Shown in pieces: positions 1 to 13,500 of a DNA stretch of 64,000 nt; within the stretch, counting starts at the first letter, position 1, and the number at the start of each line of letters is the position of its first letter. The position numbers and the translations under genes are program-made. The notes under the pieces were generated by a model. The model saw only the letters and a list, made by a program, of their open reading frames with translations, was not told the DNA's origin and did not search any database. Source of the stretch: Thuidium tamariscinum (taxonomy: Eukaryota > Streptophyta > Bryopsida > Hypnales > Thuidiaceae); NCBI GenBank assembly GCA_947034885.2, contig OX344751.2:36011582-36075581 (forward strand), read 5' to 3'.

Positions 1-220
1 CTGAAACACTGAGGGATTACCTTGCTTCAGTGATTAGACTCTAGCCTTAAACCTTCGAAAGAGGCTTCTTGCGGATGTTTTGGTTCATTGGAGGGCAAGA
101 GCCTTGCTTTGAGGGGGTTTAAAAACCCTCTCACAGTAGGTAGCATTGTCATAACTTTTTCCTCGTTACTGGATTCTTGGATCGATTTTTTGGGGGTGAA
201 ACTCATTGTGGATTCACACC
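1..220. other. 5' flank of the hAT transposase
   Basis: This stretch lies before the likely start codon of the hAT gene. It is probably the 5' part of the same element, but no terminal inverted repeat could be recognised because the window opens here. No coding signal is seen. Confidence 0.4.
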
Positions 221-3200
221 ATGGTTGTCCCAGGTGGTGGTCAAGGTCGGCCCGATACGCGTAGGGCTACAAAAGATTGGGACCCTTGGCTTATACCATG
301 CGTTCCAAATGATCATTCACCCTATCCTCGGAAATGCTTGTTTTGCGGGTGGAGCAAAGTCTTTGTGCGGAAAAGGGCATTTAGTCACTTTGGATATGGT
401 AGCTCGGCAACAGCAGAACGTTGACCAAAATCCCTAGAAGTGCACGTGAAAAGTTTATGACTTGCGGCGGAAACGTTCCAAAAGCCATGAGCTTTGAAGA
501 ATTGTTTGAAACACCATTTGTGGGCAATGAGGCCATTGGTGCGGCACAATCCCTCATTCAAGAGGTAGAGGGTGGTGAGGTGGGTGGTTCTTCAAATCCA
601 ACGGGTCCAACCGGCCCGACAAACCCTACCCCAGATTCAGTGGATTCTACTCCAAGTACGGTTGACAGAACAGGAAGCCGCCCTGTGGTTTCTCGTCAAA
701 GAAGTATGGATGAAGCATTACAAATAGGCTTGAGACAAAAGTTGGATGCGACGTGGGCTTCATTTTTTTATGAAGCCAATATTGCATTCAACGTCACGCG
801 ACACCCTGCATTTATAAATGCAGTGAAGGAAACTACAGTAGCTGGAATTTTATATCGTCCACCAGCATTCAACGCGTTGCGTACCAGGATGATTGATGTG
901 AAGAAAGAAGTTGTCCAAAAAATGGTCAATGACCGGACAAAGAACTCTATTGCGCAATATGGAGCAACTATTTGTTCAGATGGGTGGTCAGATACCAATA
1001 GGCGGCCGTTGATGAATGTGATGCTCGTTTGTCCAGCAGGGGATGTGTTTTTGGGATCAGAGGACAGTGCGGGAGCGAAGAAGGACATTGCCTACACGAC
1101 AGCTTTAATGTCGAAGTACATAGACAAGGTCGGTCCTTCAAATATTGTGCAATTGTGTACAGACAATGCTTCAGTAATGATTGGAACTATGTCATGTTTG
1201 TTACTGAAATATCCCCACATGTACAAACAAGGGTGTGCGGCTCACATCTTGGATTTGCTTTTGGAAGATTGGGGAAAGTCTCAAACGATGAAGGATTTGG
1301 TAAGCGAGTGTAGGACAATGGTGAAGCATATCAGGAAATACCATTTCACTATGGCTTTGTTTCGGAAACATTCTCCAAACAAAATGCTTAGGCTGCCTAC
1401 TTTGACACGGTTTGCCACCAATTTCCTTATGGTAGACCGCCTGCTCGATTGCAAAAAAGCTTTGCAAACCGTGGTTGCAGATGACGCTTACATGACCTTC
1501 GAGTTCAGTTTGCAGAATCGGACTAATGGAGGTACCATTAGGCGCAAAGCAATGGATGTTCGGCTAAACATTCATTCTGAAAGGTTTTGGTCAAAATGCA
1601 AGAATTTCGTGTTTATGATAGAGCCAGTACTCGTTGCTCTACGACACTTTGATGGCAAAAAACCAGCAATGCCAAAAGCTTGGTTGATAATGTTCGAGTT
1701 GAAGAAACACGTGTATGCTCTCAGGGATCCTCCATTTCTTTTAGACCCTGTGGTTACAACGCGTTACGAGAAGAAATTTGAAGCTCGTTGGAAGTTAATG
1801 CGAACGGACCTCCACTATGCAGGAGCACTCTTGAATCTGTTTTTGGCAGGAGTAGAAGAAATTCAAAACGATGGGGCGGCCAAAGCAGCTTTGAATCGAG
1901 TCATACAAAAACTAGCTCCATCATTAGGAGTTTCAGTGGTCGTGGCAATGCAAGAGCTTGTCAAATTTGAGGAGAAGACAGGGCCATTTGATCCCCGAGA
2001 AGAGGTTCTCGACATCACAGAGACCAATTTAGAACCTCATCAATGGTGGAATCATGTAGGCGGCGATGCTCTTCCGAAGATTGCAAAGAGAATTCTAGGG
2101 TTGACTTGTTCAGCATCTTCATGTGAACGAAACTGGAGCATGTATTCATTCGTGCACAGTAAAATGCGAAATCGTTTGACCACAAAGAAGGCTCAAGATT
2201 TGGTGTACATTTATGCTAACTGCCACTTGGAACGTCAAAAGCGTGGGTACAATGCTGCTCAATTTTATGAAAGGGTCCTCGTGGATGGAAACACTGATGA
2301 AGAGAGGGACGAGCCTATGCCTTCAGGATCGGAGGACGAGGGTTATTTTGATTTTATCGAAGATAATTTAGTCCGAAGAGAAGAAGAAGATCTCTTGCGC
2401 GATCACAATGAATGGGCAGATATGGTCCCACCTCCACCAAGTCCACCGCCATATCGATATGGAAACACATTTGCAAGTGGCAATGATGCGGAAGGTGTTG
2501 CTGAGGAAGAACTTTTTCGTTCTCCAGAGCGGAACCCTGATGATGCGTGGGTCGGAAATTGGGGCACAGTTTCACCACGAACTGCGGCAAGAACACCTTC
2601 TGACAACAACGAACAAGCAGATAATCAAATGCCTGCCTCAGATGTTCAAGAAACATCTCCAGTACCAACACGTATTCCTTCAAGCAGAGCAATGAATATT
2701 GGAAACATTGCACCAATCAATGCGGGAATTGAAGCAGAAGAAGAGGTGGATCACATTGAAGAGGTTGTAGAAGAAGTAACTCCTATTTCGGTAGCAATGA
2801 ATTCACCGACCATACAAACAATGGAGGCAACTGAGTATGATTAAGATGCGCCACTGAATACCATCCTCAACCGTAGTCGGAATGTTTCCTTGACTCGAGG
2901 TGGACATACAGGGCAGACTACAGTCAGAAGGTCAGTCACAACTCCTTCTATAAGGGGCCGTGTGCCCAGAGGGGAAGATACAAGCCAAGGTAGAGTCAGA
3001 AGATCGGCCCCTAGTTCATCGACAAGGACGCCTTTAGATGGAGGTCCACTATCCAGCATCAATGAAGAAGTCCCCGAGTCCGCTCCACAAGCCACCCAAC
3101 CAACTCCAGTGTCTGAGCCAAGAGAAATATCGTTGGAAGAACGACTACGCAACAGCAACAATAGAGACAGAAGTAAAAAAAGGCGCATTAGAAGAGTAGA

Positions 3201-3588
3201 TGAAAGGACACACAAACATCCGAAGCGCGCAAATCAAATTGTGGAACCTTGTAGGCTTGGGGCAGGGTGCTCCATGCAAGCGGTCCAGCAATCAAGCCAA
3301 TCAATAGCGGTTCAAGCAGGTCCTGAATCTGTAGTTGATGGAATTATTGATGCAACGCGTCCCACAAAACGACTAGTCCAGACTGCGATTCCTAGTGGTC
3401 AAGACATAGTTGTGCGGAATTTGACCTCGGAGGTGGAAAGAGAAATACGACCAGAACCAATAACAAGAGAAGAGGACGAGAATGACAGCTCAAGCCACGA
3501 TAGCGACACAGACGCTGGTTACGCATCGCGCGAAGATACGGACCCTGATGCTGACGAAGTGCAGAACGATTCAGATTTTTGTTTGTAA
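221..3588 (+). pseudogene. hAT-family transposase, broken by frameshift and stop
   Basis: This was a plant hAT transposase, a nuclear DNA-binding cut-and-paste recombinase. The likely start is the ATG at 221 in a strong context (caccATGG). A BED-like zinc finger follows (CLFCG, then a His about 20 residues later). At about 420 the frame shifts: one base appears to be missing from a codon that would be the last zinc-ligand Cys. The second frame (421-2844) holds the DUF659/RNase H-like core, with SDGWSD near 976 and CTDNAS near 1159, and the C-terminal hAT dimerisation region with SCERNWS near 2120. A TAA at 2842-2844 stops it, yet the same frame stays open for 248 codons, to 3588, with similar Ser/Arg/acidic composition. 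Two lesions in an otherwise well preserved sequence suggest recent loss. An intron or sequencing error could be an alternative for the frameshift. Family call is firm; functional status is inferred. Confidence 0.88.
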
Positions 3589-5400
3589 CTAGATATTAGT
3601 CCAATTGTTTGGAAGGTAAATTAGTCCCACTGTATCTTCCAAAAATGTTTTTTTGAAAAGATTTCTAGCGGAAGTTTATAGCCTAGTAGTTTAGTACTTT
3701 ACATATTGATATGTTGTAGCACCTTACTAGGCATTTTCATCGTATTTCCACATATTAACTTTGGGGTTATTTTATTATTTTCTAGCCTTTGGTTTAGTTG
3801 GTTAACCTCACAGATTTTTAACTAAGTATATTTCTACCCAAATTGCTCCAAAATTGCGTTTTGTAATACAAGTGCAATGTTTTTGAAATTTTTGTTGTCA
3901 CATATGAAATGGTGAGATATTCTTGTGGGATGGTTTCAGAAGATGTGGAGAAAATCTTCACCATGTACATTGCAAGATATTAACATTTGTACTAGCAAAA
4001 CCCCTTTTTTTCCGGCAATTGGCCAATTGCCCTTGACAAGGTGACATTAGTATAAAAAACACTCAAAATTGATGGTTATTCTTTAAACTCATATTAGAAT
4101 CAAAGTGGTATGTATGCTCTACATTCTACAAATTTGTAATCATTTGGAATTGTTCAACATATGGGAGAAAAAACATTAAGTTAGAAACCAACAAAAAAAT
4201 AGAAAATGCTTGAAAATACTAAGTTGTCAACAAATTATTTATAAAAATGACAAATGCCAATTACTTTAGTTAAAGTATTGTAAGAAACAATCTTCATCCA
4301 ATGTTTCACTTTTTTTTCAAAAATATAAAAAATTGAATGGAATAAAGAATTTCAAACTTTTTTGGTAGAGTAGAGATTCTATAAGTACCCATTGACTACC
4401 CCAAACTAAAATTCCTCATAACTTTTGACTCATGTATTGAAATGGAATGATTCAAAGGTTTACACATAGATAAAAATCTAATAAAGATATTTCAAATTTT
4501 TATTTCTTAATGTCACAATTTCTAAAGAAGTTTTTTTTTGGTGCCCGGGCTACGCACAATTTTAAAGGAAACAACACGTCATGTCCTAACTTTTTGATCG
4601 TGTAGTCAAAAGGGATTATATTGTTGGTCCTTTTCCCCTAAGTTGCGGGCACATGTTGTGTCAAAATTTCAAAGAAAAGAAAATTAAATTCAATAGGTAG
4701 TGAGATCCCTAGAAATGCAATTCGGGGCTTTACGGGTTAATGATTGTGTCAATTCAATTCAATACACCACAAACACAAAGGTCCTTTAGAGGCACACCCT
4801 CACACCCCTACAAGAAAAAAATTCAAAATGTATAATATATTGTTGTTATTTAAAATGAAAACTACAATGAAGTGTAGACCTGTAGTAATAATCAAGGATT
4901 GTAGTTTAAAAGGTCACAATGCTATAAATAAACTTTGAAAATGGTAGTTATATTTTAAAACCATTCTATAAGGCAAGCTCGGTATACGCTTCAAACAAAA
5001 TTAAAGTCTATTGGAATTGTACATTATATAGGAAAAAGATTGTAGAGTACATTTTGAGAAGCGATAAATTGACCGGGGTTATGCTTGTAAAGCCCTTTCA
5101 TCCCGTTTTTTTTAATCATAAACTTTTTAGATTAGACTTGTAAACGGAGGGTTGAATGACTTCAAATCTCTTTGGCAATTTGGACACTATAGTGATTAAA
5201 CATTATAATCTTTCAATCCATAAGTGATATATGTTTTGTTCTCCTAAATGATCTCTGACATGTCTAGTTTGAATTAGAATGGTTACATTTAAAATTTTCT
5301 TTCTTAAAGCTCATCATGAAGTAATTTTTTTCTTCACTTTAGAAATTAGAACAAATTCCTAGAAACTCCCCCAAAGGCTTTGAGCATTTAGGGGTAAAAA
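3589..5400. other. AT-rich intergenic stretch
   Basis: No gene is seen. It should include the 3' end of the hAT element, but no terminal repeat matching the 5' side was found. An exact 18-bp palindrome, GGCAATTGGCCAATTGCC, lies at 4014-4031. The rest is AT-rich with homopolymer runs. Confidence 0.5.
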
Positions 5401-5402
5401 AC

Positions 5403-5680
5403 ACCCGCGGTCGCCATCAAAGACAGAGGCGTGGTCGCCCTGCACCCGAGGTCGCCCCTAACCAGAAGTCGCCCTTCTCTTGTACCCGAGGTCGCCCTAT
5501 ACCCGAAGTCGCCCTTCCATTGCACCCGCGGTCGCAAAAGAGACGCAGTCGCGCTGGATTTTTAACCCGCGGTTGCGCCTGAGCCCGGTACCCGCGGTCG
5601 CCTCTGCACTCACTGTCGCCTACCCGCTGTCGCCCTGAAAATCGGATGCACGGTCGCCCCACCCGTAGTCGCCCTGCCTC
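5403..5680. repeat. GC-rich array of degenerate CCCGMGGTCGCC units
   Basis: About fourteen imperfect copies of a unit close to CCCG(A/C)GGTCGCC occur in about 280 bases, spaced roughly 14 to 25 bases apart and all in one direction. Examples begin at about 5403, 5444, 5484, 5501, 5566, 5590, 5621 and 5661. The block is sharply GC-rich against AT-rich flanks. The reverse strand can be read through it as an open frame, but this looks like a by-product of the repeats. Minisatellite or transposon subterminal array are both possible. Confidence 0.7.
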
Positions 5681-5699
5681 GCTTTCCACGTCAGCGTGG

Positions 5700-8600
5700 A
5701 CAGCCTGCCACGTAGGCAAAAACTTCTTACTTCGCGGTAAAAAAATTTACCCTTGCGCGACGGGATGGGACAGGGTAGCGACAGGTTGTCTTATACGACA
5801 CGCGACATCGGACGTCTAACACGACGCTGAAACCCAAAAATATGTCTAACAGAACAACCCTGAGCTCGGCATCTTCTAGCGCCCGTTTGTTCAATATTTC
5901 ATAGCTGCATTTTGAGATGTAGATCGTAAGCACACCAGCAAAGTAAAGCCATGACCTCAGCGAATTAAACGGAGCCGACTTTCACAGAACATTCCAGGAC
6001 GCCATATTCTGAGGACACTTGCATGAGGAAGACTATCATTGGGATTGTCAGGAAGAGTATGACAAATATGATAAAATAAAGCATTTCCTGAAATAGAGAG
6101 CCGAGATCAAAATAGAGCGCAGCCCTCTCTGAGGCTTTCATGCCGTGTACAGCGTGGACGTCCATTAGGATTTCCAGAAGGCACACTTTACGAGGCTCAG
6201 TCGAAGGCGGCGACATTTCTAACTGAGCGGCTACTTTGCAAAACTGCGGTCCGCAAATGCGTGCAGCAATTCTTTAGCAACTGTCCATGTAAGGTGCGTA
6301 CATGATGTAATTTCTTTCCATGTTTTCGTTAGAGGCATTGGCGTTTTGACGGCGCGTAAATTTATTTAAGAGTGGAGTCATAAAAATAAATTCTGACACT
6401 TGTTAGGTGGACATGCAAGAGAATGGAACTTACGACTACACCTGGCGAGCACTAAATGTGGTTCAGCAACAGTGGAGTTTCTAAAGAAAGGCCTGGCAAC
6501 AAAACTTTTGCAGCGTCTGGCGGCGCTGAAATTGATCTTCAAGCGCCAAGGTAGCTGCGATGTCTAGCAGGAAATTTCTGAGAGAGGAACGTTCGATATT
6601 TCTGGACCATATCATGGCCTGGCCTACAGAGATGTTTCTACTGAAGAAGGTTAGAGCTTCAAAATGACATTGTGTTCGTTGGAAGCACTTACATTGAGTT
6701 CTCATGGTGCAGTGCGTCTTGTAAGTATCTTGCATTCCGGGAGATAACTTCTAACCGTAGAACCTCGTGAGGCGTAGGAATCGGCATGCCCGCAAAAAAA
6801 TTTCTGTTGTTTCTTCTACGATAGCAGTGTCATTGCGCAAACATCCTAGACTTGGTGGACTGTTATACACGAAGTTGGAAGACTTGCGACTGCCTATAAG
6901 TTTTCCAATTGTCCTCTTGTACACCCAGGTAAGAGCCTCGTTCTTCGTTTACATGTAGACTTGAAATTGAAATTGGAAAACGTAGCGTTCATTGTCTTCT
7001 GGAGCAAGCTATAGAAATCAAGTTCGCTTGATTCTTAATGACGAAGTGATTTCTTCTTATTTCATTCATGATTGAGTTTTCAAGTGACCTTGACAATGCA
7101 CAAAACTGAACATAATTGAGGTTGGCTTTTGCTATTAAATCCTCTTCAACATTGTGCACTGCCTTGTTCAATTTAGTTGGAAAACCCTGGCGACACTTTG
7201 TAATATAACGGCGGTCTAATCATAAGAACTATTGTGGTAGTATGTTCAGAGTTGGAAATTTTATATCGCATGTACAAGAGATTTGAAGAGTTTATTTTGA
7301 TTTTTGTGGACTGTACACTCCAGAGTAGTGCGCAGGTGTAGTCCTAGCATTTCCCAACACCATGTGAGACTTGAATTAGGGGTTCAGGTTTAGGAGATCT
7401 TCATTCACTGAGAGTTTGACGTTACATGTGTCATAGACCGAGCCGCCCAGGTCACTTGAGGCTGGCAAAGGAACTTGTATAAGGTAAACAAGTGTTTCCG
7501 TCATTACATGACAACTGTTTTCCGATGATGAGGTTATTTAGAGTTCAATTAATGTGTCTTTCCTGTAGAGGTCTTACAGTAGTTCCGATTGAAACCATAA
7601 AACTGTCAATTATACCAGCTGATGTGAAGTCCTGTAGGCTGGAAACCCGCCAATCTCGATGTGTCCTTGGCTTATACTTGCCACGTTATAAATTTTGAAA
7701 TTTCCTGTAATTTAGAGTAAGAAAAAAAATCTCCGGGCAAAGAATGCTGCAAGCTTTCAAGTGAAAAACACCATTGTATACAGACAGAGGGTGGAGGGAG
7801 TAATACTTTGTGACAGACATTGGAGCTGGTGTTAGATTTTGGAAGACTCAGTCTTGTTTGATTTGACAGAACACATATTCTTAGAAGTAACTTAGGGAGT
7901 GGGCATTTGAGGATAACTTCAACAGTTCAACGTGTGCCTTCGTCACTGTTTCGTAGGGTGTGCACCTTTGGTAGAAGCTTATTGTGAGATAATTCTCTGA
8001 TAATGTAAGTTATGTTAGTTCGAGCTTGTAGGCATTTCTAGTTGTCATGAAAGAGATAGAAACATTCCAGAGGAAGGGGTTCTGTGTCCCTGCCCTTGTA
8101 CTTATTACTTCGACCAGTTTTTGTCCTCACTGTCTACCTTGTGCTTGTATTGGCGTCAAGTTCTTAGTGAAGTTTGTGGCAAAGATCAGTGCTTTGAATG
8201 TATAGGCTAGAGAAGTAGAGAAAGTGTGATAAGCTCTTCTCCGATGCACATAACATTTCTGCACAGACCTAGTTGGACCCCGACGTTTTTCCAAAATTAT
8301 AATCCGTTGCATGTTATTGATTGATCCAAAGTATGGGCATTTGAAGGCTTCAATCTGTTATCCCAATCGTATCTCATAGTTTGCTTTTGCTTCTGCAGAA
8401 ATTGACAAGGAGCGGAGGAGATAACAAGGCACCGTCCAGAAGTTCTTGCAAGCACACTAAGTGAGCGCTCTTGTAAGTATTTTCTGTACCCCTTAATGTC
8501 AGCATTGCCATCTTGTAGAGGACACTCTATACTTGTGATCACTGAAGCATACGATTTTCAGAAAGTCACCTCGATGTTGTAAAAATACCCGAGAATTCAT

Positions 8601-10551
8601 TGAAAATATATGGGATTTCTTTACACAGCAAGCGAGTACCTTCTCTTCTGGTTTATAATGGACAAGCACATGTAACTGATGAACAGGGAGTTCAATGTTT
8701 CCCAATAGATTAAATCTCTTTAATTCTAATGAGCAGTGCATATTTTGGAACAAATGGCTGTTGAAGATCCAGGAATTCATGGACTCCGTGGATTGAACTG
8801 ATGATATCCAAAGCAAAAGTGTAGAAAACGTCTCAAACAACTCAAATGCGTGCATGTCAGAAGATCAGTGCCACGGCATATGCAGCTTCATTCCCCATTC
8901 ACAATACGCTTTAGTGCAGTCTAGTTGTCTCCTCCCACATAATGTCATGATCGGAGTCTTAGGAAGGCCACTAGCCTGTGATATAGGTCGTGATAGGAAG
9001 CTGCAGCTGAAGAGGCAACTGCAAGATATGTTGAAGCAGTCTACCATTATCCTGCAAAAAGCCACTTACTTAGAAGAGCAGCTACGAATTGCAATTGAGG
9101 ACGTTAGTCCTACGAATTAGTCTGCTCCAAATAGCAGTGACCGAAATATAAGTCGTGACTTGTAATAGTGTCTAATACATGAAGATACGGTCATTGACCG
9201 TTACTTCTGCTTCGAAAATGGACTGTCTGTGTGACAGATGACCAAGTTCATGTATGTTTCTGCATGTTCCTAAGAATTTTGAAAATGCAAAGTGTTGTGA
9301 CATTTTCTTTCATGTCTTCCTGTTCAGAGAATGTGATTGAATACATCAGGAGGATTTGGATTTGTGAGTGCATTCATCGTTTTCAGCAGACAAGGTATTA
9401 ATGTGCTTATCCTTTCATGCATGGCACATAGAAATTTTTCATGACCGAGCTAAGTAATTCATTTGCGTTTGTGAGTTCTCCCAAGGAAAATTACTTAGTG
9501 TCATTGAACAACCAAAGTTGCCAACATAAGGTACGTGGACCTCTATACTTTGCAGACGCCTTTGGTGCTATTAAGGACAACAGTAATAACTTAATGAAGA
9601 TTGCATTTGTTCTCAGTGCCTATAGAATATATTACCACATAAATTACTCAAGGAATCGAGAATATTAGTTTAAATTGTCATTTCAGTCATCTTGAAGTGA
9701 GACGTGCTTCATATATAGACTTGCAAAACAAAATTTCTAGTGACTACTACCTGAGGGCTCATGGACTACTTAGTGAAGGTCAGCATCAATCATTAAACGG
9801 AGCATTTCCATGAAGTCATTCAATGTCCAGGAACAGTGAAGGTAAATTCTGGAATAGATGTGTGATTTCTCTATCTGAGGGACACCGAGGGATTGAGAAA
9901 TCCGACATTCAAACTTTTCAAAGAGAGCACCGCTATGTCCTTGACGCTAATAGTTGGACCTCACAATTTCCTTGTTTCTCATACAGAGTTCCGCTGTCAT
10001 CACTGACATTCTCGGAATTCAATAATAGGAAATTCCAGTAGCACTTTTTACTGTTGTCAAGGCTCCTCAAACTGGAGTGCATGACAAAGAAGGCCCGAAA
10101 TTCTCCAGAATATATGTGCTTCTTGGAACATTGCATTCTTGACGGCAGTGGGGTAGTGAACAAACTACATTGCCATGAATGTATTGGAGATGATCGTAGA
10201 AGTTGATGTGATTCTGTACGCTTCTTTCTGAGAGGGTCATTTTAGAACTCGCTAGTGATATCGTCTGACATCTTGTAAACTGCTGTGTTTTTTAGGCCCG
10301 CATTTCGGGTAATTGAAGCGTGCATTCTAAATTGAAGTGGAAAATACAGGTACACCTTCTTCTGGATACCTCTTTCATTGCTTACTTGTGCAAAAATGTG
10401 GACTCTGTCGTTTTAGAGTTAATAGTTCTTTTCGAAGAAACGGTTGCTATGAAAGCATTCTCTAGGACTGGAATATAAACGTAGTTGTAAAAAAAATTTG
10501 CAGAGTCAGCTTCATGAGTTTTGAACTTTGGAAGTGCAAAGGTTTTGCAGG
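5700..10551. other. Stretch without a confident gene, upstream of the Tnp2 gene
   Basis: No recognised protein is encoded here. Several short pieces look exon-like on + because they carry splice-like borders. One is about 6827-6927, ending in a good GTAAGA donor. They could belong to an unrecognised multi-exon gene or to the 5' part of the CACTA element, but no chain of frames could be joined with confidence. Confidence 0.4.
8854..9120 (+). CDS. Hypothetical 88-residue ORF with a helical C-terminal half
   Basis: I do not recognise this product. An ATG-started frame of 88 codons ends at TAG (9118-9120). Its second half, from about residue 47, is rich in Lys, Gln, Leu and Glu with a heptad-like pattern (for example KLQLKRQLQDMLKQ), so a short coiled coil is plausible. 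An AG just inside the start (near 8859) could instead be a splice acceptor, making this a terminal exon. It lies about 1.4 kb upstream of the Tnp2 gene on the same strand. It could be an accessory CACTA product, an exon of something else, or chance. Confidence 0.2.
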   Translation: MSEDQCHGICSFIPHSQYALVQSSCLLPHNVMIGVLGRPLACDIGRDRKLQLKRQLQDMLKQSTIILQKATYLEEQLRIAIEDVSPTN

Positions 10552-13500
10552 ATGCGGCCCAGACTTTCCAGGGCTTATCACATCGAACGTTCCATAGCAA
10601 ATCGCTTGGGATTGACCGAATATCCTTACGCTTGCAATCAATGCAGAGGGAGTCGGGTCCAGAAAGTAGAGACAGTTGCTATGCACCATGTCCGGGAGGG
10701 CCGAGATCCTTTCTTAATCTACCCAGTAATGGTGAGTGATAGAATTTCTTCATTTTCAGATTAATAATAAAAATGAACTAAGAAATGTTTCTTATGAACC
10801 TCAATTCCGAACATAATATTTAATCTGTTCTACATACTAAGTACTTGTAATGACGGAATATAATATGAGCGAAGACTAACTGAATTGTCATAAGTTAATT
10901 GGAACTGAGAGTGTTAGTTCTTAATCATATAAGTAGGACATGTGGTGATGAGTGATTGGAACTTAGAAGCGAGTGTTCGAAGTTTTGTCAAAACTTCTGT
11001 TAGATATCTTTACTTTTGTAAACAAAGCAAAGTAAGTACCGTTACATGTATCATTTCATACTGCATGAATAGACTTACAGATTATTGCATGCAGACAGTA
11101 GATGGTCGGAATGTCAGGGGCCCTGCTCGTAATCCAAACAGGGAAGAGGAACCATATCGCCAAGCTAATCAAGGTGAAGGAGACAGTACTTTCACGTGGC
11201 CAGAAAGGACTACCATTGATATTGAGACGATGGCCCGAGAAGCTTTTGCTCGGGTAGACGAAATCCATGATTCCGTTTTGAATGAAGATGGGCAAGCAGT
11301 AGGAAATGGAGAAAATCGTGAAGACGATGAGGAGTTCAATGATGTTGACATGGAGAACCTTCTACGAGAATCAACAGAAAAAGTCTTCGAAGGAAGTCAG
11401 GTGAACCGTCTTCAATGTGCTATAATAATTTTCTCCCTTTGTAGCCTTTACTCTGTGCCCAACACTTTCCTTGATGCCTTGCTCACATGGCTAGCTAGAG
11501 ATGTGCTACCTTCATCGAATTGCTTTCCAAGAACAGCTTACGAAGTGAGGAGTATTTTGATGAAGTGGGGATTGAAACATAGGCAAGTCCATTGTTGCCC
11601 TAACAGCCATATCTTGTATGAAGATGAGAACGAAGACTTAACTGCTTGTCCTATCTGTGGGAGTGAACGTTATATCGAAGGTTCCAATGGAGTTCCTAAA
11701 CAAGTAGTGCGTTACTTTGATATTGTTAAACATCTATTGAGGTTGTTCAAGTGTCCCAAAGTAGCGAAGCATATGACTTGGTATAGTACCAACAAATCCA
11801 GGAGTCGGAAAATGTTCTCTGTAGCTGATAGTGATCAATGGAAGGCAATAGATGAAGCATATCCAGACTTTGCATCAGTTTTAACTAATTTACGACTCGG
11901 ATTAGTAGGAGATGGTATTATTCCGTTTAAGAATAATGCAGTGAAGCACTCTACCTGGGTTCTTCTGATAACCATCTACAACTTGCCGCCATGGTTATTA
12001 ACCAAGAAATTCTTTATATCTCTTGCTGTCTTAATTCCCGGCCCCAAAGCACCTACTGCAGAGAACATTGATGTTTTCCTTGCTCTAGTGGTCCGTGATT
12101 TGTTAAAGCTATGGGAAGGAGTTCCAGCGGTGAACATGTCTAAGCCAGAGGGAGAAAGAAGATTCACTTTGCAAGCTCTACTAATGTGGACAGTGAATGA
12201 CTTCCCAGCGTATGGACTGCTATCAGGACAACAAGTCCATGGATACAAAGGTTGTCCAATTTGTGGGCCGGAAACTTGTAGTGAATATGCGATGCTTTTA
12301 TCGAAGATGATCTACCTTGGAGGAAGACGTTATTTGCCAGCACATCATAGATTTCATAGGGAGAGGGTAGCATTCAATAACCTACAGGAATGGCAATTAC
12401 CTCCTACAAGAGTAACAGGTGAAGAAGTGTTTCGTTGGGGGACGCAAAGATCTCAGTTTTTGAATGACGGTGGAGTGGAGAATTCAGATGAAGACCCAGT
12501 GAAGTTGCACGGTGTGAAGCGTTGCAGCATTTTTTACTTGCTTCCATACTGGAAGGTAAGTAGTCTTAACCATTCTCTTCTCAGATTTACCTGTTCTATC
12601 AAATAATATTAAATGTCATTGAATCAATGTGAAACAGCATAATGTATGGTCCGGCTAACTCGTTATTTTGAAGTTAAACAAAGCATGAAAGGTAAAGAAA
12701 GACATCAGTGGTTCACAAAATGCAACAATAAGAGTAATGGAAAGAAATTGCAGTGAATCCTAGTCCTTCATCTTTTGTTGATTCTGAATCTGTAATTGGA
12801 AAATTCTGAGGTTGTATATGAAGTTGGTAATCAGTGATATTAAGTCGAAAGTGAAGCGTGCATCAAATTTCTTGAGTTCTGAAAGTAAGTGAATGGTTTT
12901 TTTGAAGACATCATCTTTTTGCAATGCTATTAATTCCGAACTCCAAAATGAGAGTACATCGTATCCAATTTTTTCATTACAATTTTTTTTATGAGTTATA
13001 CTGAAAGTGACGCTCATGAGTAGAGAATTTCTAGAAAGCCTTAGTGCAGTCTAATTAGTGCCATGGCATCTCATCTTGGAGTTATTCATGAAGTCTTGCA
13101 TGAATTTGTTTGTGATTAACTAATTTAGATCTATTTTCAAATCATGAATTCAGTGTTCGTATGTTTGCTTTAGAGTTCTAAGATTGCATGAGTTAGGAAG
13201 AGCACTGTCTTCGATTTTGACAAATGTGGTTCTCTTATTGCATGTAATTATGAATTTTTTGAGACTGTGAAGGTACAGAATTTATAGGTACTCTGAGAAA
13301 TTTATGTGACATGTTTGCTTAAGATTCCTCGTGTTCTATGCCTCTTATAGTAAACAATGCAGTAAACAATAGGAATGTCTAATTTAGTTTTCCCCAATTC
13401 TAAATCACTTTGAATTAAACTGGGAATAGTCCTTCATGAATTTCATGTAAGATAAATCTCAATGGAATGAATATTATTAGTTCCAATGTCATACAAAAAA

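Noticed and set aside
5187..5205. CACTATAGTG as the left CACTA end
   Set aside because: Only the first five bases agree with the right terminus, and no subterminal motifs are shared.
5417..5719. 100-codon minus-strand frame
   Set aside because: It is produced by the GGTCGCC repeats, which read as repeated Gly/Arg/Pro.
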